A stretch of 64,000 bases of DNA from NCBI RefSeq assembly GCF_032586155.1, contig NZ_JAWHTC010000004.1, positions 248,001 to 312,000 on the forward strand. Direction: 5' to 3'. Source of the stretch: JAWHTC01 sp032586155. Its GTDB lineage: Bacteria > Pseudomonadota > Alphaproteobacteria > Rhodobacterales > Rhodobacteraceae. Below are positions 5,936 to 14,559 of this stretch, in pieces. The position numbers were made by a program, and so were the translations under genes. Every line of letters begins with the position of its first letter. Position 1 is the first letter of the stretch. The notes under the pieces were generated by a model that saw only the letters and a list, made by a program, of their open reading frames with translations, made no database searches and had not been told where the DNA came from.

Positions 5936-8512
5936 TCATCCCAGGATACGGGTGAGCATTTCGGTGCTGTCGCGGGATAGGTCCGGGGTGGCGAGGATGC
6001 GTTCCAGTTGGGCCTTGATCAGGTCCTGGCGGGTGGTGTCATAGCGTTTCCAGGACTCGAAGGCGGTGCACATCCGGGCGGTGGTCTGGGGATTCAGCGG
6101 ATCGAGCGCAATCAGGTTGTCGGCCAGAAGCTGGTAACCTGCACCGGACCTCTGGTGGAAGCCTGCGCCGCTCATCGTCAGCGCGCCGAGCGTGGCGCGG
6201 AAACGGTTGGGGTTCTTGATGGTGAAGTCCGGGTGTTCGGTCAGGCGCGCGGCGATCGTCGCGGCGTCCGAAGGGGCAGCATGGATGATCTGGGCCGAGA
6301 ACCATTTGTCGATCACCAGCCGGTCATGTTGCCATTGCTCGTAAAACCGCGTCACCGCATCGGCGCCATTGCCCGCGGAGATGAGGGCGCCAAGGGCGCT
6401 GAGTTGCTGAGTCATGTTGTCGGCGTGGTCGAACTGTTCCTGCGCGAGGTGGCCGCCGTCGAGCCGGTTGAGCATGGACATGGCCGCATTGGCAAGCGAG
6501 CGGGTGCCGGATTGTTCGGCATTGGGCGCATAGGCGGCCGTGACCTGATATTGGGCGTGCAGGCGGGTGATGGTGTCCTGATAGGCCTCAGCCCGGACCT
6601 GCTTGAGGGTTTCGAGTGCCTCGTAGATCGCATCAGGATCGGGGGTTTGGCCTTGGTCGAACAGGGTCTGGGCCAGTTCGTCTTGCGAGGGCAGGCCAAG
6701 GGCGAGGGCGCGGAACGCCGGGTCCTGGGTGTCGTCGCGCAGCAATGTGTGGAGTGCATCGAGATAGGCCGAGGACGGGGCGGCCCCGTCGCGGATCATC
6801 GCCAGGAGGGTTTCCAGGGCCAGGTTGTCACCGGCCTGCCAACGGTTGAACGGGTCGGTGTCGTTGGCCAAGAGGAAGGCGTTGGTGGCGGTATCCGTAT
6901 CCTGTTCAAGGATCACCGGGGCGGAGAAATCGCGCAGGATCGAGGGCACGGGTTTGGTGGCGAGACCCTCGAATGTGAAGCTTTGCTCAGCCTCGGTCAT
7001 TTCGAGCACGGTGGTGTCCTGCACCTCGTCGCCGTTGGGGTTGAGCAGGCCAACGGCGATGGGAATGACGCGGGGGTCCTTCATTTCCTGTCCCGGAGTG
7101 GGCGGGGTTTGTTGTTTGAACGTCAGGGTATAGCTGCCGTCGTTGAAGTCATCCTTTACCGACAAGCGGGGCGTGCCGGCCTGTTCGTACCAGCGTTTGA
7201 ACTGGCTGAGATCGCGACCGGTGGTGTCTTCGAACACCTTGAGCCAGTCTTCGATGGTGGCGGCGTCGCCGTCGTGGCGGTCGAAATAGAGGTCGAGCGC
7301 CTTGGTGTAGGCATCATCGCCCACCAGCGTTTTCAGCATGCCGATCAGCTCGGCACCTTTTTCATAGACGGTGGCGGTGTAGAAGTTGTTGATTTCGACA
7401 AAGCTGTCAGGGCGCACCGGGTGGGCGAGCGGGCCGTTGTCTTCGCGGAACTGGCGGCCACGCAGGGCGATGACGTCGTCGATCCGTTTGACGGGCGCGC
7501 TGCGCATGTCGGCGGTGAACTGGGCATCACGGAAGACCGTCAAACCCTCTTTGAGGCACAGCTGGAACCAGTCGCGGCAGGTGATGCGATTGCCGGTCCA
7601 GTTGTGGAAGTATTCATGCGCGATGATCGCTTCGATGCGCTCGAAGTTCATGTCCGTGCTGGTTTCGGGGCTGGCCAGAACGCAGGAGGAGTTGAAGATG
7701 TTCAGCCCCTTGTTCTCCATCGCGCCCATGTTGAAATCATCGACTGCGACAATGTTGAATTCATCAAGGTCGTATTCGCGGCCATAGATGTCCTCGTCCC
7801 ATTTCATTGATTTTTTCAGCGCCTCCATACCGAAGGCGCATTTGTCTTCGTCGCCGGGGCGGACCCAGATGGCGAGGTCGACCTCTTTGCCGGACATGGT
7901 GGTGAACTTGTCCTCGTGTGCGATCAGATCGCCCGCGACGAGGGCGAAGAGGTAGGCCGGTTTGGGCCAGGGGTCCTGGTAGATGGTATAGTTGGGGGTC
8001 TGATCCTGGGTCAGATCGGTGTGGTAGAGTAGGCCGTTGCCATTTGAGAGCATCACCGGGGTGTGCTCTTGCGTGCTTTCAATCCGGACGGTGAATTGTG
8101 CCATCACATCGGGGCGGTCGGGATACCAGGTGATCTTGCGAAAGCCCTCGGCCTCGCATTGGGTGCAGTACATGCCGTTTGACATGTAGAGCCCTTCGAG
8201 CGCCGTGTTGTCCTGTGGGTTGATTTCGACTTCACACTCCCAGTTGAAGGGGGCGTGGGGGACATCAACCTCGATCCCGCCGGGTTCTTCGTAGATTTTG
8301 GGTTCGTGACCATCAACCTTGATCGATATCGTCTTGAGACCTTCGCCGTGCAGGAAGAACGGGCGGTCGTGCACGTCATAGTCAGGGCGGAAGCGAATGC
8401 GCGAGATCACGCGGGTGGCGGTGGGGTGCAGGCGGAAGGTCAGGTGCACATCGTCGATGATCCAACCGAAGGGTTTGTAATCCTTGAGATAGATGGTTTC
8501 ACCGTCGGCCAT
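5936..8512 (-). CDS. pepN: Aminopeptidase N (M1 zinc metallopeptidase)
   Basis: This cytoplasmic broad-specificity aminopeptidase trims N-terminal residues from peptides. The 858-residue length matches bacterial PepN (about 870). Motifs: the substrate-binding 'GAMEN' (263-267), the zinc site H299-E-Y-F-H303 followed by 'NWTGNRIT' and E322 ('LKEGLTV'), and 'YEKGAE' further on. The N-terminal 'YLKDYKPFGWIIDDVHLTF' is the usual PepN opening. I chose the ATG at 8512 over the in-frame start at 8539 because an AGGAGC ribosome binding site sits just upstream of it. It diverges from malate synthase G; the 202-base gap should hold both promoters. Confidence 0.96.
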   Translation of the reverse strand: MADGETIYLKDYKPFGWIIDDVHLTFRLHPTATRVISRIRFRPDYDVHDRPFFLHGEGLKTISIKVDGHEPKIYEEPGGIEVDVPHAPFNWECEVEINPQDNTALEGLYMSNGMYCTQCEAEGFRKITWYPDRPDVMAQFTVRIESTQEHTPVMLSNGNGLLYHTDLTQDQTPNYTIYQDPWPKPAYLFALVAGDLIAHEDKFTTMSGKEVDLAIWVRPGDEDKCAFGMEALKKSMKWDEDIYGREYDLDEFNIVAVDDFNMGAMENKGLNIFNSSCVLASPETSTDMNFERIEAIIAHEYFHNWTGNRITCRDWFQLCLKEGLTVFRDAQFTADMRSAPVKRIDDVIALRGRQFREDNGPLAHPVRPDSFVEINNFYTATVYEKGAELIGMLKTLVGDDAYTKALDLYFDRHDGDAATIEDWLKVFEDTTGRDLSQFKRWYEQAGTPRLSVKDDFNDGSYTLTFKQQTPPTPGQEMKDPRVIPIAVGLLNPNGDEVQDTTVLEMTEAEQSFTFEGLATKPVPSILRDFSAPVILEQDTDTATNAFLLANDTDPFNRWQAGDNLALETLLAMIRDGAAPSSAYLDALHTLLRDDTQDPAFRALALGLPSQDELAQTLFDQGQTPDPDAIYEALETLKQVRAEAYQDTITRLHAQYQVTAAYAPNAEQSGTRSLANAAMSMLNRLDGGHLAQEQFDHADNMTQQLSALGALISAGNGADAVTRFYEQWQHDRLVIDKWFSAQIIHAAPSDAATIAARLTEHPDFTIKNPNRFRATLGALTMSGAGFHQRSGAGYQLLADNLIALDPLNPQTTARMCTAFESWKRYDTTRQDLIKAQLERILATPDLSRDSTEMLTRILG

Positions 8513-8714
8513 GGGTCGTGCTCCTTTTTGACAGATCATAGGTGTAACCGGATGCGGGCGGGTGGCAAGGGGCAGGTCCGGTGTTTTGGCCGCTCACGCG
8601 ATTATCTGGAAAAGCCGAAGAGTGATTTGGCCATTCCTGGGAAACCGGGTTGTTGCCTATGGGAAGCTTTTTCGGCAGGGTTCAAGTATACGGAGGCATA
8701 CAGGAGCGCGGGCC

Positions 8715-10862
8715 ATGGTCGAACGGGTGGAGAAATACGGGCTGCGAGTGGCTCGAGAACTGGTCGATTTCGTCGAAGGGCGGGCCTTACCCGGAACCGG
8801 CGTCGAAGTCGAGGCATTCTGGTCGGGTTTTGCAAGCATCCTGCACGAGTTGGGCCCGGAGAACCGACGCCTGTTGGATGTCCGCGAAGAGATGCAGGGC
8901 AAGATCGACGCGTGGCATATCCAGAACCGGGACAAGCCGCATGACCACGAAGCGTACAAAGCGTATTTGGGCGACATCGGCTACTTGTTGCCCGAGGGAA
9001 AGGATTTCCAGATCGACACGAGCAACGTCGATCCCGAGATCGCCGAAGTGCCGGGGCCGCAGCTTGTCGTGCCGATTACAAATGCGCGGTATGCGCTGAA
9101 TGCGGCGAACGCGCGCTGGGGATCGCTGTATGATTGCCTGTACGGCACAGATGCGATGGGAAGTTTGCCACCAAGCGGCGGGTTCGAGCGTGGCCGCGGC
9201 GCGCGCGTCGTAGCGCGGGCGCGGGTGTTTCTGGACGAGACATTTCCGATCGAAGGAACCTCACATTGTGATGTGCGGCGCTACCGAGTGAAGGACGGGG
9301 TGCTATTGGCGGATGATCATCCGTTGGTGCAACCGGAGAAATTCTCAGGTTACATCGGTGATCCTCGGGCACCGGATTCCGTTCTTCTGATCAATAACGG
9401 GTTGCATGTCGAGCTGGTCTTTGACCGGGCGCATCCCATCGGGTCGCGCGATCAGGCGCTCTTGGCCGATGTTCGGCTGGAAAGCGCGATGTCGGCCATC
9501 ATGGACTGCGAGGACTCGGTCGCCTGTGTCGATGCCGAGGACAAGGTTCTGGCCTATTCCAACTGGCTTGGCCTGATGAAGGGCGATCTGGAGGCCAAGC
9601 TGGATAAGGGCGGCAAGACGGTTACGCGGCGGCTGGCCGAGGATCGGGTGTTCACCGCGCCAGACGGAAGCGAGAGGCGCATGAAGGGGCGCGCACTGCT
9701 CTGGGTGCGCAATGTCGGGCACCTGATGACCAACCCGGCGATTTTGGATCGAGACGGCAACGCGGTTTTCGAAGGATTGATGGATGCAGCGATCACCACG
9801 CTGATTTCGATGCACGATCTGAAGCGCGAGAGCGGCAATTCGGTGAAAGGCAGCGTCTACGTGGTGAAGCCCAAGATGCACGGACCGGAGGAGGTGGCTT
9901 TTGCCGATCGGATTTTTGACCGGGTCGAGGACATGCTGGGCCTGCCGCGTCACAGCGTGAAGATCGGGGTGATGGACGAGGAGCGGCGCACGTCCGTGAA
10001 CCTGAAAGAATGCATCCGGGCGGCCAAGAGCCGGGTGGCTTTTATCAACACCGGTTTTCTTGACCGGACGGGCGACGAGATCCACACATCGATGGAAGCC
10101 GGACCGTTCAGCCGCAAGGATTTCATCAAGCGCAAGCCGTGGATCGGGGCCTATGAGCAGCTCAACGTCGATATCGGGTTGGAATGCGGATTGATGGGGC
10201 GGGCCCAGATCGGCAAGGGCATGTGGGCGATGCCGGATTTGATGGCGGCGATGCTGGAACAGAAGATCGAGCATCCCAAGTCGGGGGCAAGCTGTGCCTG
10301 GGTGCCCAGCCCGACGGCGGCGACCTTGCACGCGTTACATTACCACAAGGTGGACGTGCGCGCAGTTCAGGCCAAGCTGGTCCAAGGGGAGAGGCGCGGG
10401 ACGAAAAACGCCCTTCTAACCATTCCGGTGGCGCAGTTCCGTGGCTGGAGCAAAGAACAGATTAGCCGCGAGGTGGAAAACAACGCGCAGGGTATCCTTG
10501 GATACGTGGTGCGTTGGATCGATGCCGGGGTCGGGTGTTCCAAGGTGCCCGATATCAATGACGTGGGACTGATGGAAGATAGGGCGACCTGTCGGATCAG
10601 TTCACAGGCATTGGCGAATTGGCTGCATCATGACGTTGTCGACGCACAGGACGTAATGGCGGCGATGCGCAAGATGGCGGCGGTGGTCGACGGCCAGAAC
10701 GCGGGTGATCCGACCTATCGGCCGATGGCACCGGGATTTGACGGCATTGCGTTCCAGGCGGCCTGCGATCTGGTATTCAAGGGGCGGGTGCAGCCGTCTG
10801 GCTACACCGAACCGGTATTGCACGCACGGCGTCTTGAGTTGAAGGCGACGATGCGGGGCTGA
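8715..10862 (+). CDS. glcB: Malate synthase G
   Basis: This enzyme condenses glyoxylate with acetyl-CoA to malate, supporting growth on two-carbon compounds and acyl-CoA-yielding substrates. The 715-residue length fits the G isoform (about 720) rather than the shorter A isoform. Diagnostic stretches are 'MDCEDSVACVDAEDK' (near 262), 'GRALLWVRNVGHLMTNPA' (near 325-340, holding the catalytic Arg), 'YVVKPKMHGPEEV', 'KIGVMDEERRTSVNL' and the C-terminal 'LHYHKVDV'. The ATG at 8715 follows AGGAG; the in-frame extension back to 8562 has no family similarity. No isocitrate lyase is in the window, so the glyoxylate could come from elsewhere. Confidence 0.96.
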   Translation: MVERVEKYGLRVARELVDFVEGRALPGTGVEVEAFWSGFASILHELGPENRRLLDVREEMQGKIDAWHIQNRDKPHDHEAYKAYLGDIGYLLPEGKDFQIDTSNVDPEIAEVPGPQLVVPITNARYALNAANARWGSLYDCLYGTDAMGSLPPSGGFERGRGARVVARARVFLDETFPIEGTSHCDVRRYRVKDGVLLADDHPLVQPEKFSGYIGDPRAPDSVLLINNGLHVELVFDRAHPIGSRDQALLADVRLESAMSAIMDCEDSVACVDAEDKVLAYSNWLGLMKGDLEAKLDKGGKTVTRRLAEDRVFTAPDGSERRMKGRALLWVRNVGHLMTNPAILDRDGNAVFEGLMDAAITTLISMHDLKRESGNSVKGSVYVVKPKMHGPEEVAFADRIFDRVEDMLGLPRHSVKIGVMDEERRTSVNLKECIRAAKSRVAFINTGFLDRTGDEIHTSMEAGPFSRKDFIKRKPWIGAYEQLNVDIGLECGLMGRAQIGKGMWAMPDLMAAMLEQKIEHPKSGASCAWVPSPTAATLHALHYHKVDVRAVQAKLVQGERRGTKNALLTIPVAQFRGWSKEQISREVENNAQGILGYVVRWIDAGVGCSKVPDINDVGLMEDRATCRISSQALANWLHHDVVDAQDVMAAMRKMAAVVDGQNAGDPTYRPMAPGFDGIAFQAACDLVFKGRVQPSGYTEPVLHARRLELKATMRG

Positions 10863-10872
10863 ACCTGCGACA

Positions 10873-10898
10873 CGACAGGACGGCGGACCGACCTGTCG
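10873..10898. terminator. Hairpin between glcB and the convergent DUF378 gene
   Basis: CGACAGG (10873-10879) pairs with CCTGTCG (10892-10898) across a 12-base loop, in the gap where the two genes converge. The T-run is weak, so this is a possible rather than a clear terminator. Confidence 0.35.
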
Positions 10899-10924
10899 CG
10901 TTCTCAGCCTCGTTGGTCCGGGGA

Positions 10925-11131
10925 CTAACCTGCCAAGGGTTCGATTTGACGGCGGGCCGTCGCGATCTGATAAATTGCCGACAGAACGACGAGTCCGTAG
11001 ACGATACGGGCAAGAGCTGTCCCGTCGCCGAAGATCGCCGCGACAAGGTCAAAGTTCAGCGCGCCGACAAGGCCCCAGTTGAGGCCGCCGATGACCAGAA
11101 GAATGAAAGTCAGTATGTTGAGCGATTGCAT
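10925..11131 (-). CDS. DUF378 family small membrane protein
   Basis: The 68-residue protein has two hydrophobic segments (about 5-25 and 42-60) and the DUF378 signature 'GGLNWGLVGALNFDLVAAIFG' around 15-35. The family occurs in many bacteria and its function is unknown. An AGGAG-type ribosome binding site lies just upstream of the ATG. It follows a fasciclin lipoprotein gene on the same strand with a 25-base gap, so the two are likely co-transcribed and may both be envelope proteins. Confidence 0.8.
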   Translation of the reverse strand: MQSLNILTFILLVIGGLNWGLVGALNFDLVAAIFGDGTALARIVYGLVVLSAIYQIATARRQIEPLAG

Positions 11132-11156
11132 GGTGTTTCTCCTTTGAAGGGTGGGA

Positions 11157-11642
11157 TCAGGGTCGTAGGACGCGGTCGATCACATGAATCACGCCGTTTG
11201 AGGCCATGATATCTGCAGTGGTGACGCGTGATTTATTGACGTGGACGCCGTTGGTGCCGTTGATGTGGACGCTCTTGCCCTGAACGGTTTTGACGCGGGT
11301 GCGCTGCCCGGCAAGTTGATCAGAAGTGATTGCGCCAGGAACCACGTGGTAGGTTAGCACCGCGACGAGCTTGTCACGGTTTTCAGGCTGCAGCAGCATT
11401 TCGACAGTGCCTTTGGGCAGAGCCGCAAAGGCCGCGTCGGTCGGGGCAAAAACCGTGAAGGGTCCTGGAGATTTCAAGGTGTCGACCAGGCCAGCAGCCT
11501 GAACGGCGGCGACCAGCGTTTCAAAATTGTCGTTTGAGGCAGCGATGTCGACGATGTCGGGTTGGCCCATCTCGGTGCAGGCGGGCAGGGCGGCGAGCAT
11601 CGAGAGCCCGGCAATCCCGGCAAGTGCGGTGCGGCGTTGCAT
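11157..11642 (-). CDS. Fasciclin-domain lipoprotein
   Basis: The protein has 161 residues with a lipoprotein signal: basic start M-Q-R-R-T, hydrophobic core and lipobox L-P-A-C near residue 22. After lipidation it would carry one fasciclin (FAS1) domain facing the periplasm or the outside. The domain shows 'NFETLVAAVQAAGLVDTL', 'GPFTVFAPTDAAFAALP', 'LTYHVVPG' and 'ASNGVIHVIDRVLRP', the two conserved FAS1 blocks and closing strand. FAS1 domains are linked to adhesion in other organisms; the role here is unknown. The start is uncertain because no clear ribosome binding site precedes 11642. A paralogue lies directly upstream. Confidence 0.85.
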   Translation of the reverse strand: MQRRTALAGIAGLSMLAALPACTEMGQPDIVDIAASNDNFETLVAAVQAAGLVDTLKSPGPFTVFAPTDAAFAALPKGTVEMLLQPENRDKLVAVLTYHVVPGAITSDQLAGQRTRVKTVQGKSVHINGTNGVHVNKSRVTTADIMASNGVIHVIDRVLRP

Positions 11643-11695
11643 ATGAAATATTGGGGAACGGGCGCGGCGCAAGAGAGCTGCGCCGCGCTGTGTCG

Positions 11696-12190
<495 letters not shown>

Positions 12191-12360
12191 GGAGTTTCCT
12201 TTCGATTGGGTTGCACGGCGGGGTGCCGCTTGTGAGGTATTTATTGATGTGCAAAAAAATTTCACACAATGCACAATTTCGTGATGGTAAATAAAATTGA
12301 ATACTGTGAAAAAGAGCGCTAGAAACATTGCGCATGAGGAAAGAAATAGGAGCCGTAGCG
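12191..12360. promoter_or_regulatory. AT-rich divergent promoter region with a GTGCA-N16-TGCAC repeat
   Basis: The gap between the fasciclin gene (minus) and the PuuR-like gene (plus) is clearly more AT-rich than the surroundings. It holds an inverted repeat, GTGCA at 12249-12253 and TGCAC at 12270-12274, with half-site centres 21 bases apart (two helical turns). A dimeric regulator, possibly the adjacent HTH-cupin protein, could bind here. That link is inference. Confidence 0.4.
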
Positions 12361-12942
12361 ATGAGCGACACGTTAAGCGAGGGTCTTGAAACCTATCGAA
12401 TCGGGCCGAAGTTGCGTGAGCTCAGGCTGGCCAAGGGGCTGGCACTGGCCCAGCTTGGCGATCACACCGGTCTATCGGCAGGGATGCTTTCAAAGATCGA
12501 GCGCGGGCAGGTGTTTCCGACCTTGCCGACGCTGCTGCGCATCGCATTGGTGTTCGGGGTGGGCTTGGATCACTTCTTTGCTGAAGGAGCTGAAAAGCCG
12601 ATTGTGGAAGTGGTACGGGCGCGGGATCGATTGAAACTACCCGATACACCCCAGGGGGAGCCCGCGTTTCATTTCGAAAGCCTCGATTTCCCGGTGTCAG
12701 ACAGCAGGTTGGGGGCCTATCTGGCCGAGTTTCCGGGCGGTGGGCCGATGACGGAGCCCCATGCCCATGCCGGAGTGGAACTGATCTATGTGCTGAGCGG
12801 TACCCTGGAGATCGGCATTCATGACGGGATCAGGATGTTGGACAAGGGGGATTCGATCTATTTCGAGTCGGGCTTCGACCATACCTACCGGGCAGCCGGG
12901 GGAGAGGGCGCGCAGGCGCTTGTGGTTGTGACCAGTTCCTGA
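12361..12942 (+). CDS. XRE-family regulator with cupin sensor domain (PuuR-like)
   Basis: The protein has 193 residues: a helix-turn-helix of the XRE/lambda-Cro type (about 12-66, 'GPKLRELRLAKGLALAQLGDHTGLSAGMLSKIERGQVFPTLPTLLRIA') and a C-terminal cupin (about 115-190, 'TEPHAHAGVELIYVLSGTLEI...YFESGFDHTYRA'). This is the architecture of E. coli PuuR, repressor of putrescine catabolism. The next gene encodes a PuuD-like amidase, which supports a role in polyamine or gamma-glutamyl compound control. The ATG at 12361 has AGGAG upstream; the TTG at 12328 does not. Confidence 0.83.
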   Translation: MSDTLSEGLETYRIGPKLRELRLAKGLALAQLGDHTGLSAGMLSKIERGQVFPTLPTLLRIALVFGVGLDHFFAEGAEKPIVEVVRARDRLKLPDTPQGEPAFHFESLDFPVSDSRLGAYLAEFPGGGPMTEPHAHAGVELIYVLSGTLEIGIHDGIRMLDKGDSIYFESGFDHTYRAAGGEGAQALVVVTSS

Positions 12943-13038
12943 GAAGCGTGCGCGCTTGCAGAGGTAGGTTTGCGCGCTTTGCTGTTTCATTCATGTCATT
13001 GTCATATTATCAAAGACGCAAAGGACACGGAGACCCAT

Positions 13039-13818
13039 ATGCGACGCCCAGTGGTTGGCATCATCGGCAATCAGCACATGATCAATGACACCTACGAGGT
13101 GCATGCGGGCGGGTCGATGACTTCGGATGCGGTGGCGAACGTGTCGAATTGCTTGCCGTTGCTGATCCCGTCAGACCCGCGCTACGTGAGCGTTGATGAG
13201 CTCTTGGACGTCTGTGACGGGTTTGTCCTGACCGGGGGGCGGCCCAATGTGCATCCCGAGGAATATGGTCATGAGGAAACCCCGGCGCATGGGGATTTTG
13301 ACCGCTGCCGCGATGCGATCACCCTGCCGTTGGTGCGCAAATGTGTCGAAAGTGGGCAGCCGTTTTTTGGCATCTGCCGGGGCTACCAGGAAGTCGCCGT
13401 CGCGATGGGGTCGACCCTGCACCCGGAAATCCGCGACCTGCCGGGGCGTGACAATCACCGGATGCCGCCCGAGGGTACATTGGAAGAGAAATTCGCGATG
13501 CGCCACGTGGTGACGGTGAGCGAAGGCGGGCCGTTCGAGCAGGTGCTGGGCGCCCGCGAAGTGATGACCAATTCCCTGCATGGCCAGGGGATCTGCAACG
13601 CGGGGGAACGGGTTGTCATCGACGGTTATGCCCCCGACGGCACGCCTGAGGCGATCTATGTCAAGGATGCGCCGGGGTTTACCCTGTCGGTACAGTGGCA
13701 TCCTGAATGGCAGGCGGGGCTCGACCCGGTCTCGCGGCCCCTGTTCGAGGCGTTTGGTGACGCCGTGCGTGCCTGGGCCGAGGAGCGGCGGGCGATGCCG
13801 ATGCTGAAATCAGCGTGA
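13039..13818 (+). CDS. Gamma-glutamyl-gamma-aminobutyrate hydrolase family amidase (PuuD-like)
   Basis: This 259-residue class I glutamine-amidotransferase-like hydrolase resembles PuuD, which releases GABA from gamma-glutamyl-GABA in putrescine degradation. The catalytic triad is readable: C113 in 'FFGICRGYQE', and H221 and E223 in 'VQWHPEW'. Other family landmarks are 'DGFVLTGGRPNVHPE' and 'VMTNSLHGQGI'. It lies 97 bases downstream of a PuuR-like regulator on the same strand. Other puu genes are not in the window, so the exact substrate stays open. The start at 13039 is the ATG that opens the family's conserved 'RRPVVGIIGNQ' strand. Confidence 0.85.
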   Translation: MRRPVVGIIGNQHMINDTYEVHAGGSMTSDAVANVSNCLPLLIPSDPRYVSVDELLDVCDGFVLTGGRPNVHPEEYGHEETPAHGDFDRCRDAITLPLVRKCVESGQPFFGICRGYQEVAVAMGSTLHPEIRDLPGRDNHRMPPEGTLEEKFAMRHVVTVSEGGPFEQVLGAREVMTNSLHGQGICNAGERVVIDGYAPDGTPEAIYVKDAPGFTLSVQWHPEWQAGLDPVSRPLFEAFGDAVRAWAEERRAMPMLKSA

Positions 13819-14056
13819 GAGGGTGGCCTGAAGCGGACCTTCACCGCAATCTTCGTTAATGTTTACTCTGCGGGACTAGTCGGCCTGATGCAATTGCAGC
13901 ATACGCATTGAGTTTCGGACGAAACTCGAAAGACTTATCAGGTGTTGGCTACGGGGCGAGGGCGCAAGACTGGTAATATGAGGATGTTTGCGGCGTACTG
14001 AGATTGGGTGAGGAAAAAAACGTCTTTCAGTTTTGAAATGAGTAAAAGGAAGATCG

Positions 14057-14093
14057 GGCCTTTGGGGGCAACGCCCCCAAAGGCCGGTTTTCT
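14057..14093. terminator. Strong hairpin terminator between puuD and the convergent secreted-protein gene
   Basis: GGCCTTTGGGGGC (14057-14069) pairs perfectly with GCCCCCAAAGGCC (14073-14085) around an AAC loop, followed by GGTTTTCT. It is T-rich on both sides and probably stops transcripts from both directions. The rest of the 13819-14100 gap shows no gene. Confidence 0.75.
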
Positions 14094-14100
14094 CAGTGAC

Positions 14101-14451
14101 CTAAGAAGAAGGCCGCACGCTCCAGTCCGAGATCGGAACGAACAGGAACTTCACTTTGCGTTTGCCTTTCAAACGGTAGATTTCATTTTCGGGCATCCCT
14201 GGAAGGGCCACGCCGGTGGTGCAAAGGTGGAAGCCGGGATCGTTCGTAAGGACAATACGGGGGTCACCCTCGGAAATCTGCGAGTTCAGTGATGCCACGT
14301 AGTAGCCATCGGGGTTTGGTTTCACATCCCACAACGAGGTTATCTCGTTTTCGTGGCCTGCGCCGCAGAAGCGTTCGATACGGCTGTCCGCATTAGCAGC
14401 GCCCGTAATGGTGGCGGCGGTGAGGGCGGCGATGATGGTAGTCGATTTCAT
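14101..14451 (-). CDS. Small secreted protein of unknown function
   Basis: The protein has 116 residues with a clean signal peptide (M-K-S-T-T-I-I-A-A-L..., cut likely after 'GAANA'), so it is probably periplasmic. The mature part is polar and holds two cysteines ('RFCGAGHE', 'FHLCTTG') that could form a disulfide, followed by a basic 'RLKGKRKVKFLFVPISDW' strand. I do not recognise a family. The gene diverges from the CadC-like regulator at 14560 across a 108-base gap, which makes it a candidate target of that regulator. Confidence 0.6.
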   Translation of the reverse strand: MKSTTIIAALTAATITGAANADSRIERFCGAGHENEITSLWDVKPNPDGYYVASLNSQISEGDPRIVLTNDPGFHLCTTGVALPGMPENEIYRLKGKRKVKFLFVPISDWSVRPSS

Positions 14452-14559
14452 GTGTCTGGTCCTTTCATTGGCTGCCGTGCGCGGCTAGTCCGCAGGGGGG
14501 CGAATCTTGCCAACTGAACGGCGGATCGGTTATGTTAGAAGGGCATTGGGGGTGCTGAA

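Noticed and set aside
6008..7810. 600-residue open frame on the plus strand opposite pepN
   Set aside because: Lies fully antisense to the pepN catalytic region, whose motifs are intact; a Val/Gly/Arg/Glu-rich shadow.
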